From positions 1-64,000 of the forward strand of contig LNEL01000035.1 in the NCBI GenBank assembly GCA_001464935.1: DNA of 64,000 nucleotides. Direction: 5' to 3'. The notes beneath the pieces were generated by a model, which saw only the letters and a list, made by a program, of their open reading frames with translations, was not told the DNA's origin and searched no databases. A program made the position numbers and the translations under genes. Below are positions 18,304 through 29,271 of the stretch, piece after piece (position 1 is the stretch's first letter; each line of letters begins with the position of its first letter). Origin of the DNA: Gammaproteobacteria bacterium Ga0077536 (GTDB lineage: Bacteria > Pseudomonadota > Gammaproteobacteria > Ga0077536).

Positions 18304-20124
18304 GTGTCCACCGCAGTCCTGCTCGATACTTCTCCCCTGCCCGGCCTGCGCGGCGACCTTCGCACACGCCTCGAACAGGCGGTGGCCGGCTGCACCGATG
18401 ACGAACTGCTGTGGGCCAGCGGGTTTCTCGCCGGCCTGTCGGCCCGGCAGCCACGTCGGGCCGCCGAGGCCGTCGTCGCCCGCGCCGCGGCCGACGCGCC
18501 GCGCGCCGCGACCACCCTGACGATTCTCTACGGCTCCCAGACCGGCAACGGCAAGGCGCTCGCGCAACGCGCCCTGGACCTCAGCAAGGCGCAGGGCGTG
18601 ACCGCCCGCCTCGTGAGCCTCGCCGATTTCAATCCGCGCCAGTTGAAGCAGGAGCGCGCGCTGCTGCTGATCGTCAGCACCCACGGCGACGGCGACCCGC
18701 CGGACGATGCGCTGGCCCTGCATCGACACCTGTTCAGCGCCCAGGCGCCGCGCCTCGACAAGCTGGCTTTCGCGGTCATCGCACTCGGCGACTCGAGCTA
18801 CCCGCACTTCTGCAAGACCGGCCGCGATTTCGACGACCGCTTCGAGGCGCTCGGCGCGAGACGCCTCGTCGACCGCGTCGACTGCGACGTCGACTACCGG
18901 GCCACGGCGGAAGCCGGCATCGGCCGCTCACTCGACGCCCTGGCCCAGTCCGAGGCGGCGGCCCCGGCCCGCATCGCGCTCGTCGACACCGCCGCGCGCG
19001 AATGGCCGGACGTCGCCCCGGCCACCACAGTGGCGACTGCCACCGTGCTCGCCAATCAGCGGCTCACCGGCCGGCATTCGGGCAAGGACGTCCGCCACCT
19101 CGAATTCGCCCTCGACACCACCGCGTTCGCCTACGAACCGGGCGACAGCGTGGCCGTGACCGCGACCAATCCGGCGTCGATCGTCAGGGAACTGATCGAT
19201 GCGAACGCGTGGACGGAAGCGGCCGAAGTCCGCGTTGGCGACTCGGTGCTGAGCCTCGGCGACGCCCTGCGCACGCGCATCGAACTGACCCTCCTCTCAC
19301 GCCCCGTGCTGGCCGCGATCGCGGCGCGCACCGACCACGGTGCGCTGCACGATGCGCTCGCCGGCGACGCCCATGCCCTCGCCGCCTACATGCGCGAACG
19401 CCAACTCGCCGACGTGCTGCGCGAAGCCGGTGCGCGGCTGTCGCCCCAGGCGTTCATCGACCTCGCGCGACCGCTCGCGACCCGCGCCTACTCGATCGCC
19501 TCGAGCCGCAGCGCGAGCCCCGACGAGCTGCACCTCACGGTGGCCGTCGTCGACGGCGCGCGCGACGGCCGCCCGCGGCCCGGCTGCGCGTCAGGCTTCC
19601 TCGCCGCGCGTGCGGTCGGCGACGAAGTCCAGTTGAAGCTCGAGACCAACGCCGCGTTCCGTCTGCCGCGCGCGGACGATGCGCCGATCATCATGGTCGG
19701 GCCGGGCACCGGCATTGCCCCGTTCCGGGGCTTCGTCGAGGAGCGCGCGGCGCGCGGCGCACCGGGCCGCAGCTGGCTGTTCTTCGGCGAACGCACGCAG
19801 CGCGAGGACTTCCTGTACCAGACCGAGTGGCAGCGACACCTGCGCGAGGGCAGCCTGAGCCGGCTCGACGTCGCGTTCTCGCGTGACACGGCGAGCAAGT
19901 ACTATGTGCAGGACCGTCTGCGCGCCTGCGCCGGCGAGGTCCATGCATGGTTACAGGACGGCGCCTACTTCTACGTCTGCGGCGACGCCCAGCGCATGGC
20001 GAAAGATGTGCACCAGGCGCTGCTCGACGTCCTCACCGGCGCCGGCGGCCTGGACGCGGACGGCGCCGAGGAATACCTGTTCGAGCTGAAGCGGGCCGGC
20101 CGCTATCAGCGGGATGTCTATTGA
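18304..20124 (+). CDS. cysJ: Assimilatory sulfite reductase flavoprotein alpha subunit
   Basis: Flavodoxin motif TILYGSQTGNGKALAQRA; FAD/NADPH module RAYSIASS, IIMVGPGTGIAPFRGFVEER, YFYVCGDAQRMAKDVHQAL. Confidence 0.93.
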   Translation: MSTAVLLDTSPLPGLRGDLRTRLEQAVAGCTDDELLWASGFLAGLSARQPRRAAEAVVARAAADAPRAATTLTILYGSQTGNGKALAQRALDLSKAQGVTARLVSLADFNPRQLKQERALLLIVSTHGDGDPPDDALALHRHLFSAQAPRLDKLAFAVIALGDSSYPHFCKTGRDFDDRFEALGARRLVDRVDCDVDYRATAEAGIGRSLDALAQSEAAAPARIALVDTAAREWPDVAPATTVATATVLANQRLTGRHSGKDVRHLEFALDTTAFAYEPGDSVAVTATNPASIVRELIDANAWTEAAEVRVGDSVLSLGDALRTRIELTLLSRPVLAAIAARTDHGALHDALAGDAHALAAYMRERQLADVLREAGARLSPQAFIDLARPLATRAYSIASSRSASPDELHLTVAVVDGARDGRPRPGCASGFLAARAVGDEVQLKLETNAAFRLPRADDAPIIMVGPGTGIAPFRGFVEERAARGAPGRSWLFFGERTQREDFLYQTEWQRHLREGSLSRLDVAFSRDTASKYYVQDRLRACAGEVHAWLQDGAYFYVCGDAQRMAKDVHQALLDVLTGAGGLDADGAEEYLFELKRAGRYQRDVY

Positions 20125-21838
20125 AACGATGAGCAAGCCCGAACCCTCCGCCGTCGAGCGCATCAAGGATCAGAGCCGCCTGCTGCGCGGCACGATCGTC
20201 GAGAGTCTCGCCGACCCGCTGACTGGCGCGGTGCGCGACGACGACACGCAGCTGATCAAGTTTCACGGCATCTACCAGCAGGACGATCGCGATCTCCGCC
20301 AGGAGCGCCGGGAACAGAAGCTCGAACCGGCCTTCCAGTTCATGGTGCGCGCCCGGGTGCCGGGCGGCCTGTGCACGCCGGCGCAGTGGCTCGCCTTCGA
20401 CGACATCGCGCGCGTGCATGCGAACGGCACGCTGCGGCTCACGACGCGCCAGGCCTTCCAGCTGCACGGCGTGCTGAAGCGCAATCTGAAACCCGCGATC
20501 GCGGCGATCAACCGCTCGCTGCTCGACACCCTTGCCGCCTGCGGCGACGTCAATCGCAACGTCATGTGCAGCGTGCTGCCGCTGCAGCGTGCGGCCTATG
20601 TCACCGCGAATGCGCTCGCGGTGGCGCTCAGCACGCACCTGCTGCCGCACACCGGCGCGTATCATGAGATCTGGCTCGACGGTGAAAAAGTCGTCGACAC
20701 CGCGCAGGAGGTCGAGCCGATCTACGGCCGGCTCTATCTGCCGCGCAAGTTCAAGGTGGCCGTCGCGGTGCCGCCGGACAACGATGTCGACATCTACTCG
20801 CAGGATCTCGGCTTCGTCGCGATCGTCGAGCACGGCGCGGTGACGGGCTACAACGTGCTCGTCGGCGGCGGCATGGGCACGACGCACGGCGATCTCGCCA
20901 CGTATCCACGCGTCGCGGACGTCCTCGGTTTCTGCACGCCGGACGCGGCGCTCGCCGTCGCCGAAGCGGTCGTCACCACCCAGCGCGACCACGGCGATCG
21001 GTCGAACCGCAAGCATGCGCGCCTGAAGTACACGATCGAGGACCTCGGACTCGAGCGCTTTCGCGCCGAAGTCGAACAGCGTGCCGGCCTGCGCTTAGAA
21101 CCGCCGCGCGCGGTGTCCTTCCGCGACAACGCAGATCCCTTCGGCTGGCGCACCGATGATGCCGGCTTCCATCACGTCGGCCTGTACATTCCGAGCGGGC
21201 GCGTGACGGATGACGGCCGCTGGCGCGCGCTGAGCGGCCTGCGCGAGATTGCCGCGCGCGGGCTCGCGCAGTTCCGGCTGACGGCGAACCAGAACCTGAT
21301 GCTGAGCGACATCACACAGGACCGGCGGGCCGAGGTCCACGCCCTGCTCGAGGAGTACGGGCTGTCAGCGCCGGTCTCGGCCGTGCGTCAGCGCGCGCTG
21401 GCCTGCGTGGGGCTACCGACCTGCGCGCTGGCGATGGCCGAGAGCGAGCGCTACGCCCCTGACTTCCTGACGCACATCGAAACGCTGCTCGCGCGTCACG
21501 GACTCGGCGACGCCCCGATCGGCATTCGCATCACCGGCTGTCCGAACGGCTGCGCACGGCCCTTCCTGGCCGAGATTGCGCTCGTCGGCAAGGCACCCGG
21601 GCGCTACAACCTCTATGTCGGCGGCGTGCCGGACGGCAGCCGGCTGACGGTGCCGCTGCGTGACAACATCACCGAAAGCGACATCCTTGAAGTGCTCGAC
21701 GTGCTGTTCGCCCGCTACGCGGCTGAGCGCACACCGGCCGAATCCTTCGGTGCCTACACGCGACGTGTCGCCATCGTGCCGGCGGTCGACACCGGCCGCG
21801 AATTCGCTGCGCAGGTCGGCCGCCTGACCGCCGCATGA
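20114..21838 (+). CDS. cysI: Assimilatory sulfite reductase hemoprotein beta subunit
   Basis: LRLTTRQAFQLHGVLKRNLK, C-x5-C motif CVGLPTC and C-x3-C motif GCPNGCARP. Overlaps cysJ. Confidence 0.95.
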   Translation: MSIETMSKPEPSAVERIKDQSRLLRGTIVESLADPLTGAVRDDDTQLIKFHGIYQQDDRDLRQERREQKLEPAFQFMVRARVPGGLCTPAQWLAFDDIARVHANGTLRLTTRQAFQLHGVLKRNLKPAIAAINRSLLDTLAACGDVNRNVMCSVLPLQRAAYVTANALAVALSTHLLPHTGAYHEIWLDGEKVVDTAQEVEPIYGRLYLPRKFKVAVAVPPDNDVDIYSQDLGFVAIVEHGAVTGYNVLVGGGMGTTHGDLATYPRVADVLGFCTPDAALAVAEAVVTTQRDHGDRSNRKHARLKYTIEDLGLERFRAEVEQRAGLRLEPPRAVSFRDNADPFGWRTDDAGFHHVGLYIPSGRVTDDGRWRALSGLREIAARGLAQFRLTANQNLMLSDITQDRRAEVHALLEEYGLSAPVSAVRQRALACVGLPTCALAMAESERYAPDFLTHIETLLARHGLGDAPIGIRITGCPNGCARPFLAEIALVGKAPGRYNLYVGGVPDGSRLTVPLRDNITESDILEVLDVLFARYAAERTPAESFGAYTRRVAIVPAVDTGREFAAQVGRLTAA

Positions 21839-23292
21839 ACGACGCCAGCTATCTGCCGCTGTTCCTGCAGCTGCGCGATCGGCCCTGCCTGGTCGTCGGT
21901 GGCGGCAGCGTCGCCGCGCGGAAGGTTGACGCCCTGCTGACCGTCGGTGCGCGCGTGACCGTGGTCGCGCCCGGGCTGTGCCCGGCGCTCACCGCCGCCG
22001 CAGCCGACGGGCGCGTCGTGCACCACGCGCGCCAGTTCGTCGAGGCGGATGTCGATGGGCAGCTGCTATGCGTGTCCGCGACCGACGACAACGCGACCAA
22101 CCGCCGCGTCGCCGCAGCCGCCTGGGCGGCCGGCCGGCTGGCCAACGTCGTCGACGACACCGCGCTGAGCGCTGCGATTTTTCCGTCGATCGTCCGTCGC
22201 GGCGAACTGACGGTCGCGATTTCGACCGGCGGCGCAGCGCCGGTGCTCGCCCGCTTCGTGCGCGCGCGCATCGAAACCCTGCTGTCGGACTCGCTCGGCG
22301 AACTGGTCGCCCTCGCGGCGCGCTGGCGTCAGCGTGTGCAGACGAGTCTCGCGAATTTCGGCGCGCGCCGGCGGCTGTGGGAACGCGTGCTCGCCGACGA
22401 CTCCGCGGTGCTGCGCGCGCTCGAGGCCGGCCGGCCCGACGCGGCCGAGACGGCCATGGGCGTCGCGCTCGACGCGGCAGGGCACGGCGCGGATGCCGGG
22501 CACGTGTCGCTCGTCGGCGCCGGGCCCGGCGATCCGTCGCTGCTGACCCTGCGCGCGCTGCGTGCCCTGCAGGGCGCGGACGTCGTGCTGCACGACCGCC
22601 TCGTGAGCCCGCTGATCCTCGATCTCGCACGCCGCGATGCGACGCGCGAGGACGTCGGCAAACTGACCGGCGCCGATCACGCCGCCGCGCAGGCGGCCAT
22701 CAATCAACGCCTCGTCGAACTCGCCGGCCAGGGGCTGCGCGTGGTGCGCCTGAAAGGCGGCGATCCGTTCATCTTCGGCCGCGGCGCCGAGGAACTCGCC
22801 GCACTGCGCGAGCACGGCATCGAGTTCGACATCGTGCCCGGCATCACCGCGGCGCTCGGCTGCGCCGCCTATGCCGGCGTGCCGCTGACGCAGCGCGCGG
22901 TGGCACAGCAGGTCACGCTGGTCACCGCGCACTGCGCGCGCTCGATGGACCGGCTCGACTGGCCGCTGCTCGCACAGGCACAGCACACGACGGTGTTCTA
23001 CATGGGCGTCGGTCACGCGGGCCTGATCGAGTCGCGGCTGCTGGCAGGCGGACGCGATCCGTCAACGCCGGTGGCGATCATCGAACGCGGCACGATGCCC
23101 GATCAGCGCATCACGCGCACCACGCTGTCCGGCCTTGGCGCCACAGTGATGGACCAGCGCGTGCAGGCGCCGGCGCTGATCGTCGTCGGTGAAGTGGCAG
23201 CGGCGGCGTCAGCTTTTCCGTGGTTCGGTACATTGGCCGGGGCGACGGGTGAGACGGGCACCGCCGGCGGCCGGTTGATTGCCGCGGCCTGA
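21835..23292 (+). CDS. cysG: Siroheme synthase CysG (dehydrogenase/ferrochelatase/uroporphyrinogen-III methyltransferase)
   Basis: YLPLFLQLRDRPCLVVGGGSVAARK; SLVGAGPGDPSLLTLRALRALQGADVVLHDRLVS; RLKGGDPFIFGRGAEE. Confidence 0.97.
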   Translation: MNDASYLPLFLQLRDRPCLVVGGGSVAARKVDALLTVGARVTVVAPGLCPALTAAAADGRVVHHARQFVEADVDGQLLCVSATDDNATNRRVAAAAWAAGRLANVVDDTALSAAIFPSIVRRGELTVAISTGGAAPVLARFVRARIETLLSDSLGELVALAARWRQRVQTSLANFGARRRLWERVLADDSAVLRALEAGRPDAAETAMGVALDAAGHGADAGHVSLVGAGPGDPSLLTLRALRALQGADVVLHDRLVSPLILDLARRDATREDVGKLTGADHAAAQAAINQRLVELAGQGLRVVRLKGGDPFIFGRGAEELAALREHGIEFDIVPGITAALGCAAYAGVPLTQRAVAQQVTLVTAHCARSMDRLDWPLLAQAQHTTVFYMGVGHAGLIESRLLAGGRDPSTPVAIIERGTMPDQRITRTTLSGLGATVMDQRVQAPALIVVGEVAAAASAFPWFGTLAGATGETGTAGGRLIAAA

Positions 23293-23380
23293 GCATCGAC
23301 TGCCCAAGGCTTTCATTCACCGACCAATCGCTGTCACCCAACGCCGCTGCCTGCCCCGCCGCAGCCGGCCGTGGGCAGCC

Positions 23381-23389
23381 TGTTAGAAT
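23381..23389 (+). promoter_or_regulatory. Predicted extended -10 promoter upstream of the alpha-2-macroglobulin gene
   Basis: TGT-TAGAAT, about 30 bp before the ATG at 23419. The same CCTGTTAGAAT string recurs at 36901. Confidence 0.5.
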
Positions 23390-23418
23390 GCCGGCGCCCT
23401 TCATTATCGGGTGCCGCC

Positions 23419-26400
23419 ATGCGCCGTCTGTCCGTCCTTGCCTGTGCCCTCGGCCTGCTGGTCAGCGCTGCCGCCCTCGCTGCCCCCGAGGTCCAGGTCT
23501 TCACGCCCACCGGCACCGTCAAGGGCGTGCGCCAGGTGCAGGTGCGCTTCAGCGAACCGATGGTCAGTTTCGGCGATCCCCGCGTCGCCGCCCCGTTCGC
23601 CGTCGACTGCGCCGCCGCCGGCGAGTCGCGCTGGGTCGATACGCGCAACTGGGTGTACGACTTCGCGCAGGATCTGCCGGGCGGTCTGCGTTGCCGCTTC
23701 ACCCTGCAGCCCGACGCGCGTGCAGCGGATGGCACAGCGGTCACGGGGACACGCCAGTTCGAGTTCAGCACCGGCGGACCCGCCGTGCTGCAGACCGAAC
23801 CATGGGAAGGCGGACAGATCGACGAGGAGCAGATCTTCCTGCTCGGGCTCGACGCGCCGGCCACACGCGCGAGCATCGAGGCCAATGCGCACTGCCGCGC
23901 GGAAGGCATCGTCGAGGCCATCGGTGTCGAGGTGCTGGAGGGCAAGGCGCGACGCGACGCGCTCGATGCCAACCCGTATTTCGTGCGCCGCTACGCGTCG
24001 GCCCGGCTCAACGATCGCTACTACACGGAGATGATCGCGCGGCGGCCCGTGGAAGAAACTGCCGTGCGCGCGCGCTACGAGCAGTTGATCGACGGGCCCG
24101 ACAGCGGACTGGTGGCCGTGCGGTGCCGCCAGCGCCTGCCGAGTGGCGTCAAGTTCGCGCTCGACTGGGGCCCGGGGATCCTCACGCCGCAGGGCGTGGC
24201 GAGCGACAGCCCGCAGTCGTTCACCTACGAGGTTCGCCCGGCCTTCCGTGCGACTTTCAATTGCGAACGCGTGAACCGCGCCGCGAAATGCATTCCCGCG
24301 CTGGGCATGAGCGTGAACTTCTCCGCGCCGATAGCGCGTGAACTCGCCGCTGCGATCCGTCTGCAGGCAGCGGATGGCAGCGAAGTGGCGCCGCGCCTCG
24401 ATGGCAACGACAATGACGCGTTCGTGCAGGGCGTGCGCTTCCGTGGTCCGCTGCCGGCGCGCAGCACCTTCACGCTGAGCCTGCCGCCGTCGCTGACCGA
24501 TGACGCCGGCCGCCTGCTCGACAACCAGCAGGGCTTTCCGCTGACGGTCGCGACCGACGACGATCCACCGCTCGCGAAATTCGCCGCGACCTTCGGCATC
24601 GTCGAACTGGTCGGCGAACCGACGCTGCCCGTCACCGTGCGCAATCTCGAACCGAACATCCTGCGTCAGCCCGCGCCACCCGCGGCGCCGGCCCCGTCGC
24701 TGGCCGGCTTCGTCAGAGATCTCGCCGAGCGCGCCATTCCCGACGAGCCGCCCCCCGAAGCGCCGTTGGCCGTTGCCTCGATACGCGGCCGCGTGCTGAA
24801 GCTCGCGGGCGACGACATCGCCGCGATCGGCCCGTGGTTCAACACGGTCGAAGAAGCGCAGCGCGACGTCTACGACTGGGACGAGGAAAAAGGCGAATAC
24901 CTGCTGAAGAAGCGCGCCGGCGAAACCGAGGTCCTGCAGAAGACCCGCGACGCGGCGCTGCTCGAAGTGCCGCGCGGCGCGCCGGCCAAGGCTTTCGAAG
25001 TGATCGGCATTCCGCTGCGTGAGCCCGGTTTCTATGTCGTCGAACTCGCGAGTCCGCGGCTCGGCGCGACGCTGTTCGGCAAGGCAGGCACCTACTACGT
25101 GCAGTCGCTCGCGCTGGTGACGAACCTCGGCGTGCACCTGAAACTCGGCCGCGAATCTTCGTTGGTGTGGGTCACCGCGCTCGACAGCGGCAAGCCCGTC
25201 GCGCGCGCCGCGGTTTCGATTCGCGACTGTGCGGGCAATGTCCACTGGACCGGCCACACCGATGCGAGCGGCATCGCGACCATCGACGCCGCGTTGCCGC
25301 GATCCGAGGACCGGCCCGCCTGCGACTGGAATTCGCGCGGGCTCGTCGCCGTCGCCAGCCTCGGCGAGGACACCGGATTCGTCGCATCGAACTGGAACGA
25401 TGGCATCGCGACCTGGCAGTTCGGCCTGCCGTCGCCGACGAACCCCGTGCCGCGGCTGACCACGACGATCTTCGATCGCACGCTGTTGCGGACCGGCGAA
25501 ACGGTGCACATGAAACACGTGATGCGCCAGCACAATGGCCAGGGCTTCGCGCACTGGACACCGCAGACGCTGTCGATGCGCATCCGTCACGAAGGCAGTG
25601 GCGACGAGTTCGCGTTCGACGCCGAACTGGACGCCGCCACCGGCAGCGGCACGTCGACGTGGGAAATTCCCGCCAACGCGCGCCTCGGCACCTATCAGGT
25701 CGAACTGCGCGACGGCGAAGCGTGGCTGGCCGCTGGCAGCTTTCGCGTCGAGGCGTTTCGCGTGCCGCTGTTACGCGCCGACCTGCAGCCGCGCGGCGTG
25801 CCGCTGATCCGGCCGACCTCGCTCGCGCTCGACGTGCAACTGAACTATCTCGCCGGCGGGCCGGCCGGCGACCTGCCGGTGAACCTGCGCGGCGTGTTGC
25901 AGCCGCGCAGCGTCAGTTTCGCCGACTACCCCGATTTCGTGTTCATGAACGGCGATGTGCAGGAGGGCCTGACCGAACAGGCCGAACGCGCGTGGAGCGC
26001 CACCAACGACGAAGACGCCGGCAGCCGGACGCTCGGCACGCAGGCGGCGACGCTCGACGCGCAGGGTGGCGCGCGCCTCGCGCTGGCGTTGCCCGCCGAT
26101 CTGACACTCGACGGACAGCCGGCGACCCTGGTGGCCGATCTCGAGTATGCCGATCCGAACGGCGAAACCCTGACCGCCGCGACCTCCGTCGCGGTGTGGC
26201 CCGCTGCCGTCGTGCTCGGCCTGAAGCCCGACGGCTGGGCGCTGAGCCGCAAGGACTTCCGCTTCCAGGTCGTCGCGCTCGATCTGGACGGCGCCCCGCT
26301 GAAGGACGTCGAGATCAGCGTCGACCTGCTCCAGCGCAACACGTATTCGCACCGCAAGCGCCTCATTGGCGGCTTCTACGCGTACGAGCACAAGACCGAA

Positions 26401-29271
26401 GTGAAGAAGATCGGCGCCGCGTGCAGCGGCCGCACCGATGCGCAGGGCCTGCTGAACTGTACGTCCAGTTCGCCGGTGTCGGGGAATCTGATCCTGAAAG
26501 CCACAACACGCGACGCCGACGGGCATCCGAGCGTCGTCCACCGTGATGTCTGGGTCGCCGGCGACGACGACTGGTGGTACGCGATCGCCGATCACGACCG
26601 CATGGATCTGATCCCGGAGCGCAAACGCTACGAGCCCGGCGAGACTGCGCGCCTGCAGGTGCGGATGCCCTTCCGCTCGGCGCGCGCGCTGGTGACGGTC
26701 GAACGCGAGGGCGTCATCGAATCCTTCGTCACCACGCTCGAAGGACGCGCGCCGGTGATCGAACTGCCGATCCGCGGGCATCACGCGCCGAACATGTTCG
26801 TTTCCGTGCTGGCCGTGCGCGGGCGCGACAGCGAGGTGCAGCCGACCGCGCTCGTCGACCTCGGGCGTCCCGCCTACAAGCTCGGCATGACGACACTGCG
26901 CGTCGGCTGGCGCACGCACGAACTGAACGTCCGGGTGCAGCCGGCACAGTCGGCGTATCGCGTGCGCGACAAGGCGGTGATCGATCTCGACGTCACGCGC
27001 GCCGATGGCAAGCCGCTCGGCGCCGACGCCGAGCTCGCGCTGGCGGCCGTCGATGAAGGGCTGCTCGAACTGCGGCCGAACGACAGCTGGGCGCTGCTCG
27101 AGACGATGATGGGCCAGCGCGGCATCGAGGTGCAGACTTCGACCGCGCAGATGCAGGTGGTCGGTCGCCGGCACTACGGCCGCAAGGCGGTGGCGCCCGG
27201 TGGTGGCGGCGGCGCCGGCGGCGCGAACCGCTCACTGTTCGACACGCTGCTCCACTGGCAGCCGCGCGTGAAACTCGACGCCCGCGGCCACGCGCGCGTC
27301 GTGGTACCGCTCAACGATTCGCTGACGAGCTTCCGCATCGCCGCGGTCGCGACTGCCGGTGCCGGCCATTTCGGCACCGGCAGCGCGAGCATCCGCACGA
27401 CGCAGGACCTGATGCTGTTCTCGGGGCTGCCACCGATCGTGCGCGCCGGCGATCGCTATCGCGCGATGTTCACGGTGCGCAACGCGGGCGAGCGCGCGCT
27501 GAACGCGCGCGTCACGCCGCAAGTGCGCGTGGACGACGCCACGCCGCTGCCGGCGCTCGCCGCGCAGGAAGTCTCGCTCGAGGCCGGCGCCGCGCGCGAA
27601 CTTGCGTGGGAGGTCGAGGCGCCCGCCGACGGCAGTCGCCTGCACTGGACGATCGCGGCGACGACGCTCGTCGGCACCGGGGACGCCACGACGGACACCC
27701 TCGAAGTCGGCCAGCGCGTGATCCCGGCGCTTCCCGTCCGCACTTTCCAGGCCACGCTGACGCAGTTGACTGCGCCGCTGGCCCTGCCGGTGGCGCAGCC
27801 GGCCGATGCCTTGCCGGGGCGCGGTGGCGTCGGCGTGAAGCTGCAGGCGCGGCTCGCCGACAGTCTCGATGGCGTGCGCGACTACATGAACGCCTATCCG
27901 TACCGCTGCCTCGAACAGCAGGTGTCGCGCGCGATCGCGCTGCAGGATGACGCGCTGTGGCAGGGACTGATGAACGAACTGCCGGCGTACCTCGACAGTG
28001 ATGGTCTCGCGAAGTATTTCCCGACACCGGGCCAGGGCAGCGACGTCCTGTCATCGTACCTGCTCGCCATCGCGGCCGAAGCGGGCCTGGACATTCCGGA
28101 GAGCGCGCGGCAGCGTCTGCGCCAGGGCCTGGTCTCGTTCATCGAAGGACGACTCAACCGCGACTCGCCGCTCGCAACGGCCGATCTCGTGTTGCGCAAG
28201 CTCGCTGCGATCGAGGCGCTGAGCCGCTATCCCGACGGCATCAGCCAGAGCTGGCTCGACAGCCTCGACCTGGAGCCCACGCTGTGGCCGACCTCCGGGG
28301 TGCTCGACTTCATCGACATCCTGCGCCGGCATGACGCGTTTCCCGATCGCGATGCGCGTCTGACCCAGGCGCTCGGCATCCTGCGCGCGCGCATCAATCT
28401 ACAGGGCACGACGATGTCCTTCTCCACCGAAGAACGCGACGCGCTGTGGTGGTTGATGCTGTCGGCCGACGTCAATGCGAACCGCGCGCTGCTGAGCGTG
28501 CTCGAGCGCGCCGACTGGGCCGATGACGTGCCGCGCCTGGTCACCGGCACCCTTGGACGCCAGCAGCGCGGACACTGGGACACGACCACGGCCAATGCGT
28601 GGGGCACGCTCGCGTTGCAGCGCTTCTCCGCGCGCTTCGAGTCGGCGGCGGTGACGGGCACGACGCGGGCGACGCTGGACGGCCAGCGCTTCGATGCCAC
28701 CTGGCAGGCGGCCGACACGCAGCCTGCGCACGAATTCGCGTGGCCTGCCGCACCGTCGACGCTGGCCGTCGCGCACGACGGCGGCGGTGCCCCGTGGCTC
28801 AGCGTCCAGAGTCGCGCGGCGATTCCGCTGCGCGCGCCGCTGTTCACCGGCTATCGCATCACGCGCACCGTCACGCCCGTGCACCAGCGCACTGCTGGCC
28901 GCTGGCAGCGCGGCGACGTCTACCGCGTGCGGCTCGAACTCCACGCGCAGTCGGACATGACCTGGGTCGTCGTCAACGACCCACTGCCGGCCGGCGCCAC
29001 GGCGCTCGGGAGTGGGCTCGGGCGCGGCAGCCCGGCGCTGACCGGCGCGTCCGGACCCGCCGGCCCGATCACACCGATGTTCGAGGAACGGCGCCAGGAC
29101 GTCTTTCACGCCTATTTCGACTTCGTGCCGAAGGGCGGATTCAGCGTCGAGTACACCGTGCGCCTCAACAATGCCGGCCACTTCCAGTTGCCGCCGACAC
29201 GCGTCGAGGCGATGTATGCGCCGGAGATGTTCGGCGAACTGCCGAACGCCACGGTGACGGTCGAGCCGTGA
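23419..29271 (+). CDS. Alpha-2-macroglobulin family protein (bacterial, thioester-containing)
   Basis: ~1950 aa; thioester motif YPYRCLEQQVSRA; adjacent to pbpC. Start at MRRLSVLACALGL after the predicted promoter. Confidence 0.93.
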   Translation: MRRLSVLACALGLLVSAAALAAPEVQVFTPTGTVKGVRQVQVRFSEPMVSFGDPRVAAPFAVDCAAAGESRWVDTRNWVYDFAQDLPGGLRCRFTLQPDARAADGTAVTGTRQFEFSTGGPAVLQTEPWEGGQIDEEQIFLLGLDAPATRASIEANAHCRAEGIVEAIGVEVLEGKARRDALDANPYFVRRYASARLNDRYYTEMIARRPVEETAVRARYEQLIDGPDSGLVAVRCRQRLPSGVKFALDWGPGILTPQGVASDSPQSFTYEVRPAFRATFNCERVNRAAKCIPALGMSVNFSAPIARELAAAIRLQAADGSEVAPRLDGNDNDAFVQGVRFRGPLPARSTFTLSLPPSLTDDAGRLLDNQQGFPLTVATDDDPPLAKFAATFGIVELVGEPTLPVTVRNLEPNILRQPAPPAAPAPSLAGFVRDLAERAIPDEPPPEAPLAVASIRGRVLKLAGDDIAAIGPWFNTVEEAQRDVYDWDEEKGEYLLKKRAGETEVLQKTRDAALLEVPRGAPAKAFEVIGIPLREPGFYVVELASPRLGATLFGKAGTYYVQSLALVTNLGVHLKLGRESSLVWVTALDSGKPVARAAVSIRDCAGNVHWTGHTDASGIATIDAALPRSEDRPACDWNSRGLVAVASLGEDTGFVASNWNDGIATWQFGLPSPTNPVPRLTTTIFDRTLLRTGETVHMKHVMRQHNGQGFAHWTPQTLSMRIRHEGSGDEFAFDAELDAATGSGTSTWEIPANARLGTYQVELRDGEAWLAAGSFRVEAFRVPLLRADLQPRGVPLIRPTSLALDVQLNYLAGGPAGDLPVNLRGVLQPRSVSFADYPDFVFMNGDVQEGLTEQAERAWSATNDEDAGSRTLGTQAATLDAQGGARLALALPADLTLDGQPATLVADLEYADPNGETLTAATSVAVWPAAVVLGLKPDGWALSRKDFRFQVVALDLDGAPLKDVEISVDLLQRNTYSHRKRLIGGFYAYEHKTEVKKIGAACSGRTDAQGLLNCTSSSPVSGNLILKATTRDADGHPSVVHRDVWVAGDDDWWYAIADHDRMDLIPERKRYEPGETARLQVRMPFRSARALVTVEREGVIESFVTTLEGRAPVIELPIRGHHAPNMFVSVLAVRGRDSEVQPTALVDLGRPAYKLGMTTLRVGWRTHELNVRVQPAQSAYRVRDKAVIDLDVTRADGKPLGADAELALAAVDEGLLELRPNDSWALLETMMGQRGIEVQTSTAQMQVVGRRHYGRKAVAPGGGGGAGGANRSLFDTLLHWQPRVKLDARGHARVVVPLNDSLTSFRIAAVATAGAGHFGTGSASIRTTQDLMLFSGLPPIVRAGDRYRAMFTVRNAGERALNARVTPQVRVDDATPLPALAAQEVSLEAGAARELAWEVEAPADGSRLHWTIAATTLVGTGDATTDTLEVGQRVIPALPVRTFQATLTQLTAPLALPVAQPADALPGRGGVGVKLQARLADSLDGVRDYMNAYPYRCLEQQVSRAIALQDDALWQGLMNELPAYLDSDGLAKYFPTPGQGSDVLSSYLLAIAAEAGLDIPESARQRLRQGLVSFIEGRLNRDSPLATADLVLRKLAAIEALSRYPDGISQSWLDSLDLEPTLWPTSGVLDFIDILRRHDAFPDRDARLTQALGILRARINLQGTTMSFSTEERDALWWLMLSADVNANRALLSVLERADWADDVPRLVTGTLGRQQRGHWDTTTANAWGTLALQRFSARFESAAVTGTTRATLDGQRFDATWQAADTQPAHEFAWPAAPSTLAVAHDGGGAPWLSVQSRAAIPLRAPLFTGYRITRTVTPVHQRTAGRWQRGDVYRVRLELHAQSDMTWVVVNDPLPAGATALGSGLGRGSPALTGASGPAGPITPMFEERRQDVFHAYFDFVPKGGFSVEYTVRLNNAGHFQLPPTRVEAMYAPEMFGELPNATVTVEP

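Noticed and set aside
20114-20124. cysJ/cysI overlap as an unusual feature
   Set aside because: Short overlaps between co-transcribed genes are routine, and the cysJIG order is a normal assimilatory sulfite-reduction arrangement.
28599-29267. 5' extension of the pbpC ORF (28599 start)
   Set aside because: It lies out of frame inside the alpha-2-macroglobulin gene; the true start is the GTG at 29268 with signal-peptide-like sequence.
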